NCBI RefSeq assembly: GCF_021729865.1 | Contig: NZ_CP063400.1 | Coordinates: 3,038,001-3,102,000 of the forward strand | Length of the DNA: 64,000 nt | Source of the DNA: Hydrogenophaga sp. SL48 | GTDB taxonomy: Bacteria > Pseudomonadota > Gammaproteobacteria > Burkholderiales > Burkholderiaceae_C | Reading direction: 5' to 3' | Shown: positions 22,122 through 30,965 of the stretch, one piece after another | Position numbering within the stretch: the stretch's first letter is position 1 | Layout of the letters: every line of letters begins with the position of its first letter | Translations under genes and position numbers: made by a program | Notes under the pieces: generated by a model | What the model was told of the DNA's origin: nothing | The model's database searches: none | Seen by the model: only the letters and a program-made list of their open reading frames with translations

Positions 22122-24371
22122 ATGATCACCCAAGCCGAATCCGGCAGTTCCAAACGCCCCGTGAAGCCCTCGCAACCGGCCGCGAGCGCGGCGGCGGCGA
22201 GCTTTGCCGCGCTGGTGGGCAAGCTGGACTACCTCGGCCCGAGTGACATCGACAGCATCCGCAAGGCCTACCGCTTCGCTGACGAAGCCCACCTGGGCCA
22301 GCTGCGCAAGAACGGCGACCCCTACATCACCCACCCGATCGCGGTGGCCGCCCAATGCGCAGAATGGAAGCTGGACGCCCAGGCCCTCATGGCGGCGCTC
22401 ATGCACGATGCCATGGAAGACTGTGGTGTCAGCAAGGCCGAACTGGTGGAGCGCTTCGGCGCACCGGTGGCCGACCTCGTGGACGGCCTGACCAAGCTGG
22501 AAAAGCTGGCCTTCGACACGCGAGAGCAGAACCAGGCCGAATCGTTCCGGAAGATGCTCCTGGCGATGGCGAAGGACGTGCGGGTCATTCTCGTCAAGCT
22601 CGCCGATCGCACGCACAACATGCGCACCATGGGTGACATGCCGCGCGACAAATGGCAACGCATCAGCAACGAGACCCTCGAGATCTACGCACCCATTGCT
22701 CACCGGCTGGGACTCAATTTCACGTACCGCGAACTGCAGGACCTGGCGTTCCGTTTCCTGCACCCCTGGCGCTATGAAGTCCTGTCCAAGGCACTCAACA
22801 AGTCGCGCAACCGCCGCAAGGACCTGATCAGCCGGGTGCAGCGCGAGGTCGAGTCGACGTTTGCCCGACATGGCATGTCGGTGCGCATCGTGGGTCGCGA
22901 GAAGACCCTGTATTCGGTCTACCGCAAGATGGACACCAAGCACCTGTCGTTTTCGCAGGTGACCGACATCTACGGCTTCCGCATCGTGGTGCCCGACCTG
23001 AGCGACTGTTACACCGGCATGGGTCTGCTGCACCAGCTCTACAAACCGGTGCCGGGCAAGTTCCGCGACTACGTGGCGATCCCGAAAGTCAACGGCTACC
23101 AGTCGCTGCACACGACGCTGATCGGCCCGTTCGGTACCAACATCGAATTCCAGCTACGCACCCACGCCATGGATGTTGTAGCGGAGTCGGGCGTGGCGGC
23201 GCACTGGCTTTACAAGGCCAGCGAACCCAACAGCGACATGTCGCAGCGCCTGGGCACCCAGTGGCTGCAGTCGCTGCTGGACATCCAGCAGGAAACCCAC
23301 GACGCGAGCGAGTTCTGGGACCACATCAAGATCGACCTGTTTCCCGATGCGGTCTATGTGTTCACGCCCAAGAGCAAGATCATGGCGCTGCCGCGGGGCG
23401 CGACCGTGATGGACTTTGCCTACGCCATCCACAGCGGCGTGGGCAACCGGGCCGTCGGCGCCCGCATCAATGGCGAGCAGCGCCCGCTGCGCACCGAGCT
23501 GGCCAACGGCGACATCATCGAGATCGTCACCAGCGACACCGCCGAGCCCAACCCGGCCTGGCTGTCCTTCGTCAAGACGGGCCGCGCACGATCCAAGATC
23601 CGGCACCACCTGAAAACGCTGGCACAGGAAAAGGCCAACGAACTGGGTGAGCGCATGTTGACGCAGGCCCTGCGCTCCGAGGGGCTCGCCACCCTGCCAA
23701 CTGAAAGCGGCGAGTACAAGGCCACCTGGGACAAACTGCTGCGTTTCACCGGCAACAAGACCCGCAATGAGCTGCTCACGGACATCGGCATGGGCAAGCG
23801 CATTGCCAACATGGTCGGCAAAAAACTGGCGGTGCTGCTGGCAGAAACCGGCCTCAAACCCGACGCGGTCCTGATCAGCACCGAACGCTACGCCTCGGGC
23901 GAGAACGAATCGGTGTCACAAGGCGTGGTGAGTCTGGATGGCAGCGAAGGCTTGTCGGTGCAATACGCTTCCTGCTGCAAACCCATCCCCGGCGACCGCA
24001 TCGTCGGCTACCTGGGCCGTGGAGAAGGCCTGATCGTGCACGCCGAAGACTGCCCGACCGGACGGCGCCTGCTGGCCCGTGACAGCGAGCGCTTCCTGCA
24101 GGTGGAATGGTCGGACGACCCGGTGCGTGCTTTTGACACCACAGTGATTGTGACCGTGACCAATGGCAAAGGGGTGCTCGCCCGCGTGGCTTCGGCCATC
24201 GCCGCCGCCGAAGCCGACATCACCCACGTGGACATGGGCGACGAGCCCGCGCAGACGGCGACCGACATCCGTTTCTCGGTGGCGGTTCGGGACCGGGTGC
24301 ACCTGGCGGAAGTGCTGCGCAGCCTCAAACGCACGAATTCCGTGCTCAAGGCGCAACGCCTCAAGCCCTGA
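22122..24371 (+). CDS. spoT: Bifunctional (p)ppGpp synthetase/hydrolase SpoT
   Basis: SpoT makes and degrades the stringent-response alarmone. The 749-residue protein has, in order, an HD hydrolase domain (His95-Asp96 in MHDAMED), the RelA/SpoT synthetase domain ('YSVYRKM', 'DIYGFRIVV', 'YQSLHTTLIGPFG'), a TGS domain ('VFTPKSKIMALPRGATVMDFAY'), a helical region with the conserved 'YASCCKPIPGD', and a C-terminal ACT domain. The catalytic motifs of both activities look intact. rpoZ and gmk are not upstream; nadB is. It converges on greB with a 6-bp gap. Confidence 0.96.
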   Translation: MITQAESGSSKRPVKPSQPAASAAAASFAALVGKLDYLGPSDIDSIRKAYRFADEAHLGQLRKNGDPYITHPIAVAAQCAEWKLDAQALMAALMHDAMEDCGVSKAELVERFGAPVADLVDGLTKLEKLAFDTREQNQAESFRKMLLAMAKDVRVILVKLADRTHNMRTMGDMPRDKWQRISNETLEIYAPIAHRLGLNFTYRELQDLAFRFLHPWRYEVLSKALNKSRNRRKDLISRVQREVESTFARHGMSVRIVGREKTLYSVYRKMDTKHLSFSQVTDIYGFRIVVPDLSDCYTGMGLLHQLYKPVPGKFRDYVAIPKVNGYQSLHTTLIGPFGTNIEFQLRTHAMDVVAESGVAAHWLYKASEPNSDMSQRLGTQWLQSLLDIQQETHDASEFWDHIKIDLFPDAVYVFTPKSKIMALPRGATVMDFAYAIHSGVGNRAVGARINGEQRPLRTELANGDIIEIVTSDTAEPNPAWLSFVKTGRARSKIRHHLKTLAQEKANELGERMLTQALRSEGLATLPTESGEYKATWDKLLRFTGNKTRNELLTDIGMGKRIANMVGKKLAVLLAETGLKPDAVLISTERYASGENESVSQGVVSLDGSEGLSVQYASCCKPIPGDRIVGYLGRGEGLIVHAEDCPTGRRLLARDSERFLQVEWSDDPVRAFDTTVIVTVTNGKGVLARVASAIAAAEADITHVDMGDEPAQTATDIRFSVAVRDRVHLAEVLRSLKRTNSVLKAQRLKP

Positions 24372-24377
24372 GGAGAC

Positions 24378-24935
24378 TCAGGTGGCAGGTGCCGGGTAAG
24401 TGACGGAGAGCACCTCCAGCTCCTGCACACCACCGGGAACCACCAATCGCACCACGTCGCCGACGCGCGACTTCAGCAGCGCACGAGCGACTGGAGACAC
24501 CCAGCTGATCTCGTGGTGTGTGCTTCGGGCCTCGTCCACCCCCAGGATCGTGACCGTGGTTTCGGCGCCACTGTCGTCGGAGTAAACCACCGTCGCGCCA
24601 AAAAACACCTGATCGCCCCCGTGATGAAGCGAGGTGTCCACCACCTCGGCGATTTCCAGACGCTGGGTCAGAAAACGTATGCGCCGGTCAATTTCCCTCA
24701 AACGCTTCTTGCCATACAGGTAATCCCCATTTTCCGAGCGGTCGCCATTGCTGGCGGCCCAGTGCACGATCTCCACGATCCTGGGCCGCTCATCGTCGAT
24801 CAGGCCGAACAGCTCCGAGCGCAGCAGGTCGTAGCCGGAACGGGTGATGTAGTTGACACCGGTGGGCAACGCTGGCGAAGCGGGGAGCTCGTCGTCTGCG
24901 TCGTTGTCGGTCTCGCGGGTGAAGGCCTTGCTCAT
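24378..24935 (-). CDS. greB: Transcription elongation factor GreB
   Basis: GreB rescues backtracked RNA polymerase by stimulating transcript cleavage. The 185-residue protein has an N-terminal coiled coil with 'NGDRSENGDYLYGKKRLREI' (the tip acidic residues and GreB-type YGKKR are present) and a C-terminal FKBP-like domain ('GATVVYSDDSGAETTVTILG', 'SWVSPVARALL'). An N-terminal extension of about 25 acidic residues is longer than in E. coli. The convergent spoT-greB arrangement is typical of betaproteobacteria. A small hairpin (24367-24382) spans the two stop codons. Confidence 0.95.
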   Translation of the reverse strand: MSKAFTRETDNDADDELPASPALPTGVNYITRSGYDLLRSELFGLIDDERPRIVEIVHWAASNGDRSENGDYLYGKKRLREIDRRIRFLTQRLEIAEVVDTSLHHGGDQVFFGATVVYSDDSGAETTVTILGVDEARSTHHEISWVSPVARALLKSRVGDVVRLVVPGGVQELEVLSVTYPAPAT

Positions 24936-24972
24936 GAACAGTGAAGGCAGGGAAAGAATGCGATCGGAAAAT

Positions 24973-25006
24973 AAAAAAGCCTGCAGCTTGTGGCTGCAGG
25001 CTTTTC
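24973..25006 (-). terminator. Intrinsic terminator downstream of the tRNA-Arg gene
   Basis: On the minus strand, GCCTGCAGC, loop CACAA, GCTGCAGGC and a T-run form a strong terminator a few bases after the tRNA-Arg 3' end. It probably ends the two-tRNA transcript before greB. Confidence 0.9.
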
Positions 25007-25009
25007 ATT

Positions 25010-25086
25010 TGGTGCGGCTGGCAGGAATCGAACCCACGACCCCTTGGTTCGTAGCCAAGTACTCTATCCAGCTGAGCTACAGCCGC
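25010..25086 (-). tRNA. tRNA-Arg (anticodon ACG)
   Basis: This is a 77-nt cloverleaf with encoded CCA. The acceptor arms GCGGCTG and CAGCCGC pair. The D-arm is GCTCAGCTGGATAGAGT, the anticodon stem CTTGG/CCAAG encloses CTACGAA, and the T-loop is GGTTCGATTCC. The A34 wobble base implies deamination to inosine by TadA. Confidence 0.96.
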
Positions 25087-25112
25087 TAAGCTTCGTATTC
25101 TAGCACGGTTTT

Positions 25113-25189
25113 TGGTAGGCCGTGTTGGACTTGAACCAACGACCAAAGGATTATGAGTCCTCTGCTCTAACCAACTGAGCTAACGGCCC
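25113..25189 (-). tRNA. tRNA with CAT anticodon (tRNA-Ile2 or elongator tRNA-Met)
   Basis: This is a 77-nt cloverleaf with encoded CCA. The acceptor is GGGCCGT/ACGGCCT, the D-arm GCTCAGTTGGTTAGAGC, the anticodon loop CTCATAA and the T-arm GTTGG/CCAAC. The T-arm region TTGGTCGTTGGTTCAAGTCC resembles tRNA-Ile2, whose CAT anticodon is read as AUA after lysidine modification. I lean to tRNA-Ile2 but cannot exclude Met. It is followed 26 bp later by tRNA-Arg on the same strand. Confidence 0.9.
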
Positions 25190-25225
25190 GGCAAGGCACG
25201 CATTGTAGGGCCCGGGCCAACCCGC

Positions 25226-26248
25226 TCATTTGTTGTGGCTCAGCGCATTGCCCACCAGCTTGGCGGTCACATCGACGATCTGGATCATGCGGTCGTAGGG
25301 CATGCGTTGCGGGCCGATCACGCCCAGCGTACCCACGACCTGGCCATCCACCTCATACGGCGCGGTCACCACAGACAGCTCCTGGAACGGCACCACTTGG
25401 CTCTCGCCGCCGATGTAGATGCGCACGCCGTCGGCCTGGGTGGACACATCCAGCAGGCGAATCAGCTGGGTCTTCTGTTCAAACAGGTCGAAGAGCTGAC
25501 GCAAGTGGCCCATGTCGCTCGAGAACTCGCTGACCGACAGCAGGTTGCGCTCCCCAGACACCACGATGTGCTCTTGCGCCGAGCCAGTTCCGGTCCCGAT
25601 GTCGACGGCCGCCTGCATCAGCTGGGCGATTTCGCCGCGCAGCGCATCCACTTCGGTCTTGAGTCGCGCGCGCACTTCTTCCATGGTGAGGCCCGCGTAG
25701 TGCGCGTTGAGGAAGTTGGCGGCTTCGAGCAGCTGCGACTGACTGAAACTGACCTGTGTGTGGATGATGCGGTTCTGCACATCTCCCTCGGGCGAGACCA
25801 GGATCACGAGCACGCGACGTTCGGACAGGCTCAAAAACTCGATGTGGCGAAACACCGACGTGCGTCTGGGTGCCATCACCACACCGACAAACTGCGACAG
25901 ACTGGACAACATCTGCGCCGCGTGGCTGATGACCCGCTGCGGCTGGGCACCGGCCTCGATGCCGGCGGCCCCCATCTCGTCCGCACTGACCAGTCCTTCG
26001 CGACGCACCGTGAGCATGGTGTCAACGAACAGCCGGTAACCGCGCGCAGTCGGGATGCGACCGGCCGACGTGTGAGGGCTGGCGATCAGGCCCAGTTCTT
26101 CCAGGTCGCTCATCACATTGCGGATGGTCGCTGGCGACAACTCCATGCCGGCCGCCTTGGCCAGCGTGCGCGACCCCACAGGCTGGCCGTCGGCGATGTA
26201 TCGCTCGACGAGGGCTTTGAGCAGCAACTTGGCGCGGTCATCCAACAT
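25226..26248 (-). CDS. hrcA: Heat-inducible transcription repressor HrcA
   Basis: HrcA represses chaperone operons by binding CIRCE elements and responds to GroEL availability. The 340-residue protein has the N-terminal winged helix ('[31 protein letters not shown]') followed by the conserved '[19 protein letters not shown]', and ends with the usual GAF-like domain ('[30 protein letters not shown]'). It is divergent from nadK, the usual beta/gammaproteobacterial arrangement. I saw no CIRCE inverted repeat in the 94-bp spacer. Confidence 0.95.
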   Translation of the reverse strand: MLDDRAKLLLKALVERYIADGQPVGSRTLAKAAGMELSPATIRNVMSDLEELGLIASPHTSAGRIPTARGYRLFVDTMLTVRREGLVSADEMGAAGIEAGAQPQRVISHAAQMLSSLSQFVGVVMAPRRTSVFRHIEFLSLSERRVLVILVSPEGDVQNRIIHTQVSFSQSQLLEAANFLNAHYAGLTMEEVRARLKTEVDALRGEIAQLMQAAVDIGTGTGSAQEHIVVSGERNLLSVSEFSSDMGHLRQLFDLFEQKTQLIRLLDVSTQADGVRIYIGGESQVVPFQELSVVTAPYEVDGQVVGTLGVIGPQRMPYDRMIQIVDVTAKLVGNALSHNK

Positions 26249-26342
26249 GCCTTCATTTTACGGACGCCAGCGAAGTGGCGGCGGTCCATGTGCAAGGGTT
26301 TTTGTGGGCGGGTCACACCAATGCCTATGTTGTAATTTGTGC

Positions 26343-27260
26343 ATGAGCCTGCCCTCCCCCCATCGCCACGGGTCCATGCCCGACGGAAAGACTTTGCGTT
26401 TTGCGCACGTGGCCATCGTCGGCAAATACCAGGCCCCGGGCTCGCGCGACGTGGTGGAGGAAGTGGCTCATTTCCTGCATGACGAAGGCTGCGAGGTGTC
26501 GCTGGAGCGGGAGACAGCGCTCAACACCGGCCTGCTGCAGTACCCCGCGCTGGACGTGCCGGCCATGGGCCAGTCCATCGATCTGGCGCTGGTGCTCGGC
26601 GGCGACGGCACCATGCTGGGCATCGGGCGGCAACTCGCCCGCTACGGGGTGCCCCTGGTGGGCATCAACCAGGGTCGCCTGGGTTTCATCACCGACATCC
26701 CCTTCGACACCTACCGGGACAACCTGCGGTCGATCCTCAGGGGCGAATACGAAGAAGACACGCGTGCGCTGATGGCCGCCAGCGTCTGGCGCGACGGTCG
26801 CTGTGTGTTCGAGGCCACTGCACTCAACGATGTGGTGGTCAACCGGGGTGGCGTGGCCAGCATGATCGAGCTGCGGGTCGAGGTCGATGGCCACTTCGTG
26901 GCCAACCAGCGCGCCGACGGCCTGATCATCGCCACCTCCACCGGATCCACGGCCTACGCGCTCTCCGCGGGCGGACCGCTGCTGCACCCGGCCATCGACG
27001 GCTGGGTGATGGCGCCGATCGCGCCGCACACCTTGTCGAACCGGCCCATCGTGTTGCCGGCACATTGTGAGGTCGCGGTGGAAATCGTCTCAGGCAAGGA
27101 CGCCAGCGCCAACTTCGACATGCAGTCGCTCACCAGCCTGATGCACGGCGACCGCATCGTGGTGAGGCGTTCGGAGCACACCTTGCGTCTGCTGCACCCG
27201 CAGGGCTGGAGCTACTTCGACACACTGCGCAAGAAACTGCACTGGAACGAAGGCGCGTGA
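26343..27260 (+). CDS. nadK: NAD kinase
   Basis: NadK phosphorylates NAD to NADP. The 305-residue protein has the GGDGT motif ([16 protein letters not shown]), '[13 protein letters not shown]', 'NDVVVNRGG' and '[20 protein letters not shown]'. The ATG at 26343 is chosen because the open frame upstream overlaps the divergent hrcA gene; an internal ATG at 26376 is an alternative. A TGTAAT -10-like hexamer lies just upstream, so the leader may be very short. recN follows after 49 bp. Confidence 0.95.
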   Translation: MSLPSPHRHGSMPDGKTLRFAHVAIVGKYQAPGSRDVVEEVAHFLHDEGCEVSLERETALNTGLLQYPALDVPAMGQSIDLALVLGGDGTMLGIGRQLARYGVPLVGINQGRLGFITDIPFDTYRDNLRSILRGEYEEDTRALMAASVWRDGRCVFEATALNDVVVNRGGVASMIELRVEVDGHFVANQRADGLIIATSTGSTAYALSAGGPLLHPAIDGWVMAPIAPHTLSNRPIVLPAHCEVAVEIVSGKDASANFDMQSLTSLMHGDRIVVRRSEHTLRLLHPQGWSYFDTLRKKLHWNEGA

Positions 27261-27309
27261 AATAGCGGTCAGAATACGACCGCTGTTTCCTCCGTTTCCA
27301 ATTCCTCCC

Positions 27310-28953
27310 ATGAGCCTCAGACGCATCGTTTTGCGCGACTTCGTCATCGTGCAGTCGCTGGACCTCGAACTTGATCAGGGCTTTTGCGTGCTCACCGGCG
27401 AAACCGGTGCGGGCAAGTCCATCCTGATCGACGCGCTGCAACTCGCCCTGGGAGCCCGCGCCGAAAGCGGTGTGGTGCGCGAGGGTGCCACCCGCTGCGA
27501 GATCGCGGCCGAATTCGACACACCGGCGTCGGTCAAGCCCTGGCTGGAAGAACAGGGGTTCTCAAGCGAAGACAGCCTGCTGCTGCGCCGCACCGTGGAC
27601 ACCGAGGGCCGCAGCCGGGGCTGGATCAATGGCAGTGCCGCCACCATGGCACAGCTCAAGACACTGGCAGACGATCTGGTCGATATCCATGGCCAGCACG
27701 CCTGGCAAAGCCTCACCCGCAACGATGCGGTGCGCGGCCTGCTGGACGCCTACGCCGGCATCGACACCTCGACTGCCTCGGCGTTGTGGGCACGCTGGCG
27801 CCAGCACCGCAAGGCCCTGGACACCGCCATCGAGCGGCAGAACACCCTGCAGCTGGAAAGCGAGCGCTTGGCCTGGCAGATCGGCGAGCTGGACAAACTG
27901 CGGCCCTTGGCCGGCGAATGGGAAGACATCAACGCACAGCACAGCCGCCTGGCCAATGCCCAAGGGCTGCAGGACGCCGCCCAGCTGGCGGTGGCGGCGC
28001 TGGACGACGAAGAAGGCAGCGCCGCCAGCCTGATCCACCGTGCCCTGGGTGCGTTGCAGGCCCAGGCCCACATCGAGCCGGCCTTCGGCGGACCGATCGA
28101 AGCGCTGGAGGCCGCGCTGGCCCAGGTGCAGGACACCGTGCACAGCTTGCACCAGTACGCGCGCCACGCCGACCAGGACCCTGCCAGCCTCGAAGCGCTG
28201 GACCAGCGCCTGTCGCTGTGGATGTCTCTGGCCCGACGCTACCGGCGCCCACCCGAAGAACTGGCCGAGCTGCACACGGCCTGGAAAACCGAACTCGCGC
28301 AGATCGACCAGGCGCTGGACCTCGACAGCCTGAAAGCCGCCGAACGCAAGGCCTGGCAAGGCTTCGAAGCAGAACTCAGCGTGCTGAGCAAAAAACGCCA
28401 GCAGGCTGCCCCCAAACTGTCGAAGGCCGTGAGCGAGGCCATGCAGACGCTGGGCATGCAGGGTGGCCGCTTTGAGGTGGCCCTGCAGCGCCTGGACGAG
28501 CCGCAGGCGAGTGGCTGGGAACAGGTGGAGTTTCTCGTGGCGGGTCACGCCGGCGTCAGCCCGCGCCCGGTGGGGAAAGTGGCCTCGGGCGGTGAGCTGT
28601 CGCGCATCGCACTGGCGATCTCGGTGGTCACCAGCCGCCTGGGCCAGGCGCCCACCCTGATTTTTGACGAGGTGGACTCGGGCATCGGTGGTGCCGTGGC
28701 GCACACCGTGGGGCAGCTGCTGCGCCAGCTCGGCCGGGACCGCCAGGTGCTCGCCGTGACCCACCTGCCGCAGGTCGCGGCCTGCGGCGATCACCACCTG
28801 TTGGTGAGCAAGCGCCAGAACGGGCGATCCACCCACAGCACGGTCACTGTGATCGACCAGGAACAACGCGTGAGCGAAGTCGCGCGCATGCTCGGCGGCA
28901 ACGACCGCTCTGAAGTTTCGCTGGCGCACGCGCGCGAGCTGCTCGCCGCATGA
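27310..28953 (+). CDS. recN: DNA repair protein RecN
   Basis: RecN is an SMC-like ATPase for double-strand-break repair. The 547-residue protein has Walker A GETGAGKS (30-37), a long central coiled coil, the ABC signature '[14 protein letters not shown]' and Walker B '[13 protein letters not shown]', ending '[16 protein letters not shown]'. Its stop overlaps the rapZ start by 4 bp (ATGA), so hrcA<>nadK-recN-rapZ forms one conserved neighbourhood. Confidence 0.96.
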   Translation: MSLRRIVLRDFVIVQSLDLELDQGFCVLTGETGAGKSILIDALQLALGARAESGVVREGATRCEIAAEFDTPASVKPWLEEQGFSSEDSLLLRRTVDTEGRSRGWINGSAATMAQLKTLADDLVDIHGQHAWQSLTRNDAVRGLLDAYAGIDTSTASALWARWRQHRKALDTAIERQNTLQLESERLAWQIGELDKLRPLAGEWEDINAQHSRLANAQGLQDAAQLAVAALDDEEGSAASLIHRALGALQAQAHIEPAFGGPIEALEAALAQVQDTVHSLHQYARHADQDPASLEALDQRLSLWMSLARRYRRPPEELAELHTAWKTELAQIDQALDLDSLKAAERKAWQGFEAELSVLSKKRQQAAPKLSKAVSEAMQTLGMQGGRFEVALQRLDEPQASGWEQVEFLVAGHAGVSPRPVGKVASGGELSRIALAISVVTSRLGQAPTLIFDEVDSGIGGAVAHTVGQLLRQLGRDRQVLAVTHLPQVAACGDHHLLVSKRQNGRSTHSTVTVIDQEQRVSEVARMLGGNDRSEVSLAHARELLAA

Positions 28954-29891
28954 ACACCCCGCCCCCGTCCAGCAAGCCCCCCGTCGAGATCGAGCTGGTG
29001 CTCATCACCGGCATGTCGGGCTCGGGGAAATCGGTCGCACTCACCGCGCTCGAAGACCTGGGTTTCTATTGCGTCGACAACCTGCCGCCCGAGTTGCTCG
29101 CGTCCTTCATCGCGCTGGAGCAAAGCCACCGGGCCAGCAAGGTGGCCATTGCGATGGACGTGCGCAGTGCCGCGTCGTTGCCCGGACTGCCTGCCCGCCT
29201 GGCCGATCTCCTCAAACAACCCGGGCAGCAGATCCACCTGAGCACGGTGTTTCTCGACGCCACCACCGACACCCTGGTGCGCCGATTCTCCGAAACGCGC
29301 CGACGCCACCCGCTCTCGCTCAAGCAGTCGGACGACGAACACCGTGCGCTGACCGACGCCATCGAATACGAACGTGAACTGCTGTCCGAGCTGCGCGAGC
29401 AGGCCTTGGTGCTCGACACCAGCCTGATCAGGCCGGCGCGCCTGCGCAGCCACATCAAGGAACTGCTCGGTGCACAACAGGCGCCGCTGACCCTGGTGTT
29501 CGAGTCGTTCGCGTTCAAGCGCGGCATCCCCATGGACGCCGACTTCGTGTTCGACGTCCGCATGCTGCCCAACCCGCACTACGAAGCCGCGCTGCGTCCG
29601 CTCACCGGACGCGACGCGCCGGTGGCCGCTTACCTGGCCGAGTACCCGGAGGTCGCGCAGATGGAGCGGCAGATCGGTGACTTCCTGCGCCACTGGTTGC
29701 CCCAGATGCTGGAGGACCACCGTAGCTACGTGACGGTGGCGATTGGCTGCACGGGCGGACAACACCGGTCGGTCTATCTGGTGGAGCGACTGGCCCAGGC
29801 GTTCTCCGTGGCCTGGGCGACGCGCTTGCGCCATCGCGAAGTGGATGGGTGGCCCGTGGCGCCAGCGCGCGCAGCGGTGCCTGGCCCCTGA
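28950..29891 (+). CDS. rapZ: RNase adapter protein RapZ
   Basis: RapZ is a P-loop nucleotide-binding protein; in enterobacteria it guides RNase E to the GlmZ sRNA and senses glucosamine-6-phosphate. The 313-residue protein has Walker A GMSGSGKS (21-28), '[10 protein letters not shown]', and the C-terminal domain motif '[17 protein letters not shown]'. The C-terminal about 20 residues are Ala/Pro-rich. Here it follows recN with a 4-bp overlap and is not in the rpoN-pts cluster. The sRNA partner in this organism is unknown. Confidence 0.93.
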   Translation: MNTPPPSSKPPVEIELVLITGMSGSGKSVALTALEDLGFYCVDNLPPELLASFIALEQSHRASKVAIAMDVRSAASLPGLPARLADLLKQPGQQIHLSTVFLDATTDTLVRRFSETRRRHPLSLKQSDDEHRALTDAIEYERELLSELREQALVLDTSLIRPARLRSHIKELLGAQQAPLTLVFESFAFKRGIPMDADFVFDVRMLPNPHYEAALRPLTGRDAPVAAYLAEYPEVAQMERQIGDFLRHWLPQMLEDHRSYVTVAIGCTGGQHRSVYLVERLAQAFSVAWATRLRHREVDGWPVAPARAAVPGP

Positions 29892-29894
29892 GGG

Positions 29895-30965
29895 TCAGCC
29901 GGGCAACTGCGGCAGCAGGGAGCGCAATGGTGTGGGCAAGCCAACTTGTTCCAGCCGGTCCAGCAAAACCCACTGCCCATCCGCGTGAGAGTTCATCGCC
30001 CGGTCCGATGGCACGTCCACCAGCAAAGGATGCAGACGCAACTCGCGGTGGGTGAGGCTGTGCACGATGGGCGACAGCTCATGCACGACGAGACCGGCGA
30101 GCCGCGGTGACTCGCTGGCGAGTGCCTCGCCCGAAAACACGGGCGTGCAATACAAGCCGGCCCAGATGCCACGCGCTGGCCGACGCTCCAGCCAGACCTT
30201 CTGCCCGTCCGGCGAAGCGCAACGCCAAATCAACAGCCACCAGCTTTCGTGCCGGCGCAACAGCTTGCGTGTCTTGACCGGGTAACGCTCCACCGTGCCC
30301 GCCAAATGGGCGAGGCACAGGGACTGCACCGGGCAGCGCTCGCAACCCGGACGGGTGCGTGAACAGATGCTGGCCCCCAGATCCATCAGTCCCTGCGTGT
30401 AGGCGACCATGTCGGCCGCGGTGGGCTCGGTGGGCAACAGGGCCTGCGCCATGTCCCACAAAGCGCGCTGGGGAGCTGTCTGCGACTGATCACCATCAAA
30501 CGCCAGCAGGCGGCTCAGCACGCGGCGCACATTGCCATCCACGATGGAAATCCGCTCACCGTGGCAAAACGCCGCGATCGCCGCAGCGGTGGACGCACCG
30601 ATGCCGGGCAAGGTCTCCAGCGCCTCTGCGCTGGACGGAAACACCCCGCCGTGTTCAGACACCACCGCCTGCGCGCAGCGGTGCAGGTTGCGCGCGCGGC
30701 TGTAGTAGCCCAGTCCGCTCCACAGCGCCATCACGTCGTCGGCGGGCGCTGCGGCGAGCGAATGGACGTTGGGGAACCGTTGCAGAAAACGGTCGTAGTA
30801 GCCCAGGACGGTGCTGACCTGGGTCTGCTGCAGCATGATTTCAGACAGCCAGACACGGTAAGGATCGCGCGTGCCCTGCCAGGGCAGGCCGTGCCGGCCG
30901 CTGTGGCGTTGCCAACGGATCAGCGCCGGTGCAAAGCCGGTGGCCCCTTCGGCGACGCGGCTCAT
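29895..30965 (-). CDS. mutY: Adenine DNA glycosylase MutY
   Basis: MutY removes adenine mispaired with 8-oxoguanine. The 356-residue protein has 'GLPWQGTRDPYRVWLSEIMLQQTQV', the helix-hairpin-helix 'LPGIGASTAAAIAAF' with the adjacent catalytic Asp in 'IVDGNVRRVLSR', and the [4Fe-4S] ligands in CSRTRPGCERCPVQSLC (CX6CX2CX5C). A NUDIX-like C-terminal domain recognises 8-oxoG. Its start overlaps the stop of the dynamin-like gene by 4 bp, and mutM lies upstream of that, so both 8-oxoG glycosylases flank the GTPase. Confidence 0.96.
   Translation of the reverse strand: MSRVAEGATGFAPALIRWQRHSGRHGLPWQGTRDPYRVWLSEIMLQQTQVSTVLGYYDRFLQRFPNVHSLAAAPADDVMALWSGLGYYSRARNLHRCAQAVVSEHGGVFPSSAEALETLPGIGASTAAAIAAFCHGERISIVDGNVRRVLSRLLAFDGDQSQTAPQRALWDMAQALLPTEPTAADMVAYTQGLMDLGASICSRTRPGCERCPVQSLCLAHLAGTVERYPVKTRKLLRRHESWWLLIWRCASPDGQKVWLERRPARGIWAGLYCTPVFSGEALASESPRLAGLVVHELSPIVHSLTHRELRLHPLLVDVPSDRAMNSHADGQWVLLDRLEQVGLPTPLRSLLPQLPG

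Noticed and set aside
24367..24382. Intrinsic terminator between spoT and greB
   Set aside because: The 6-bp hairpin has no T-run on either strand, so termination by it is unsupported.
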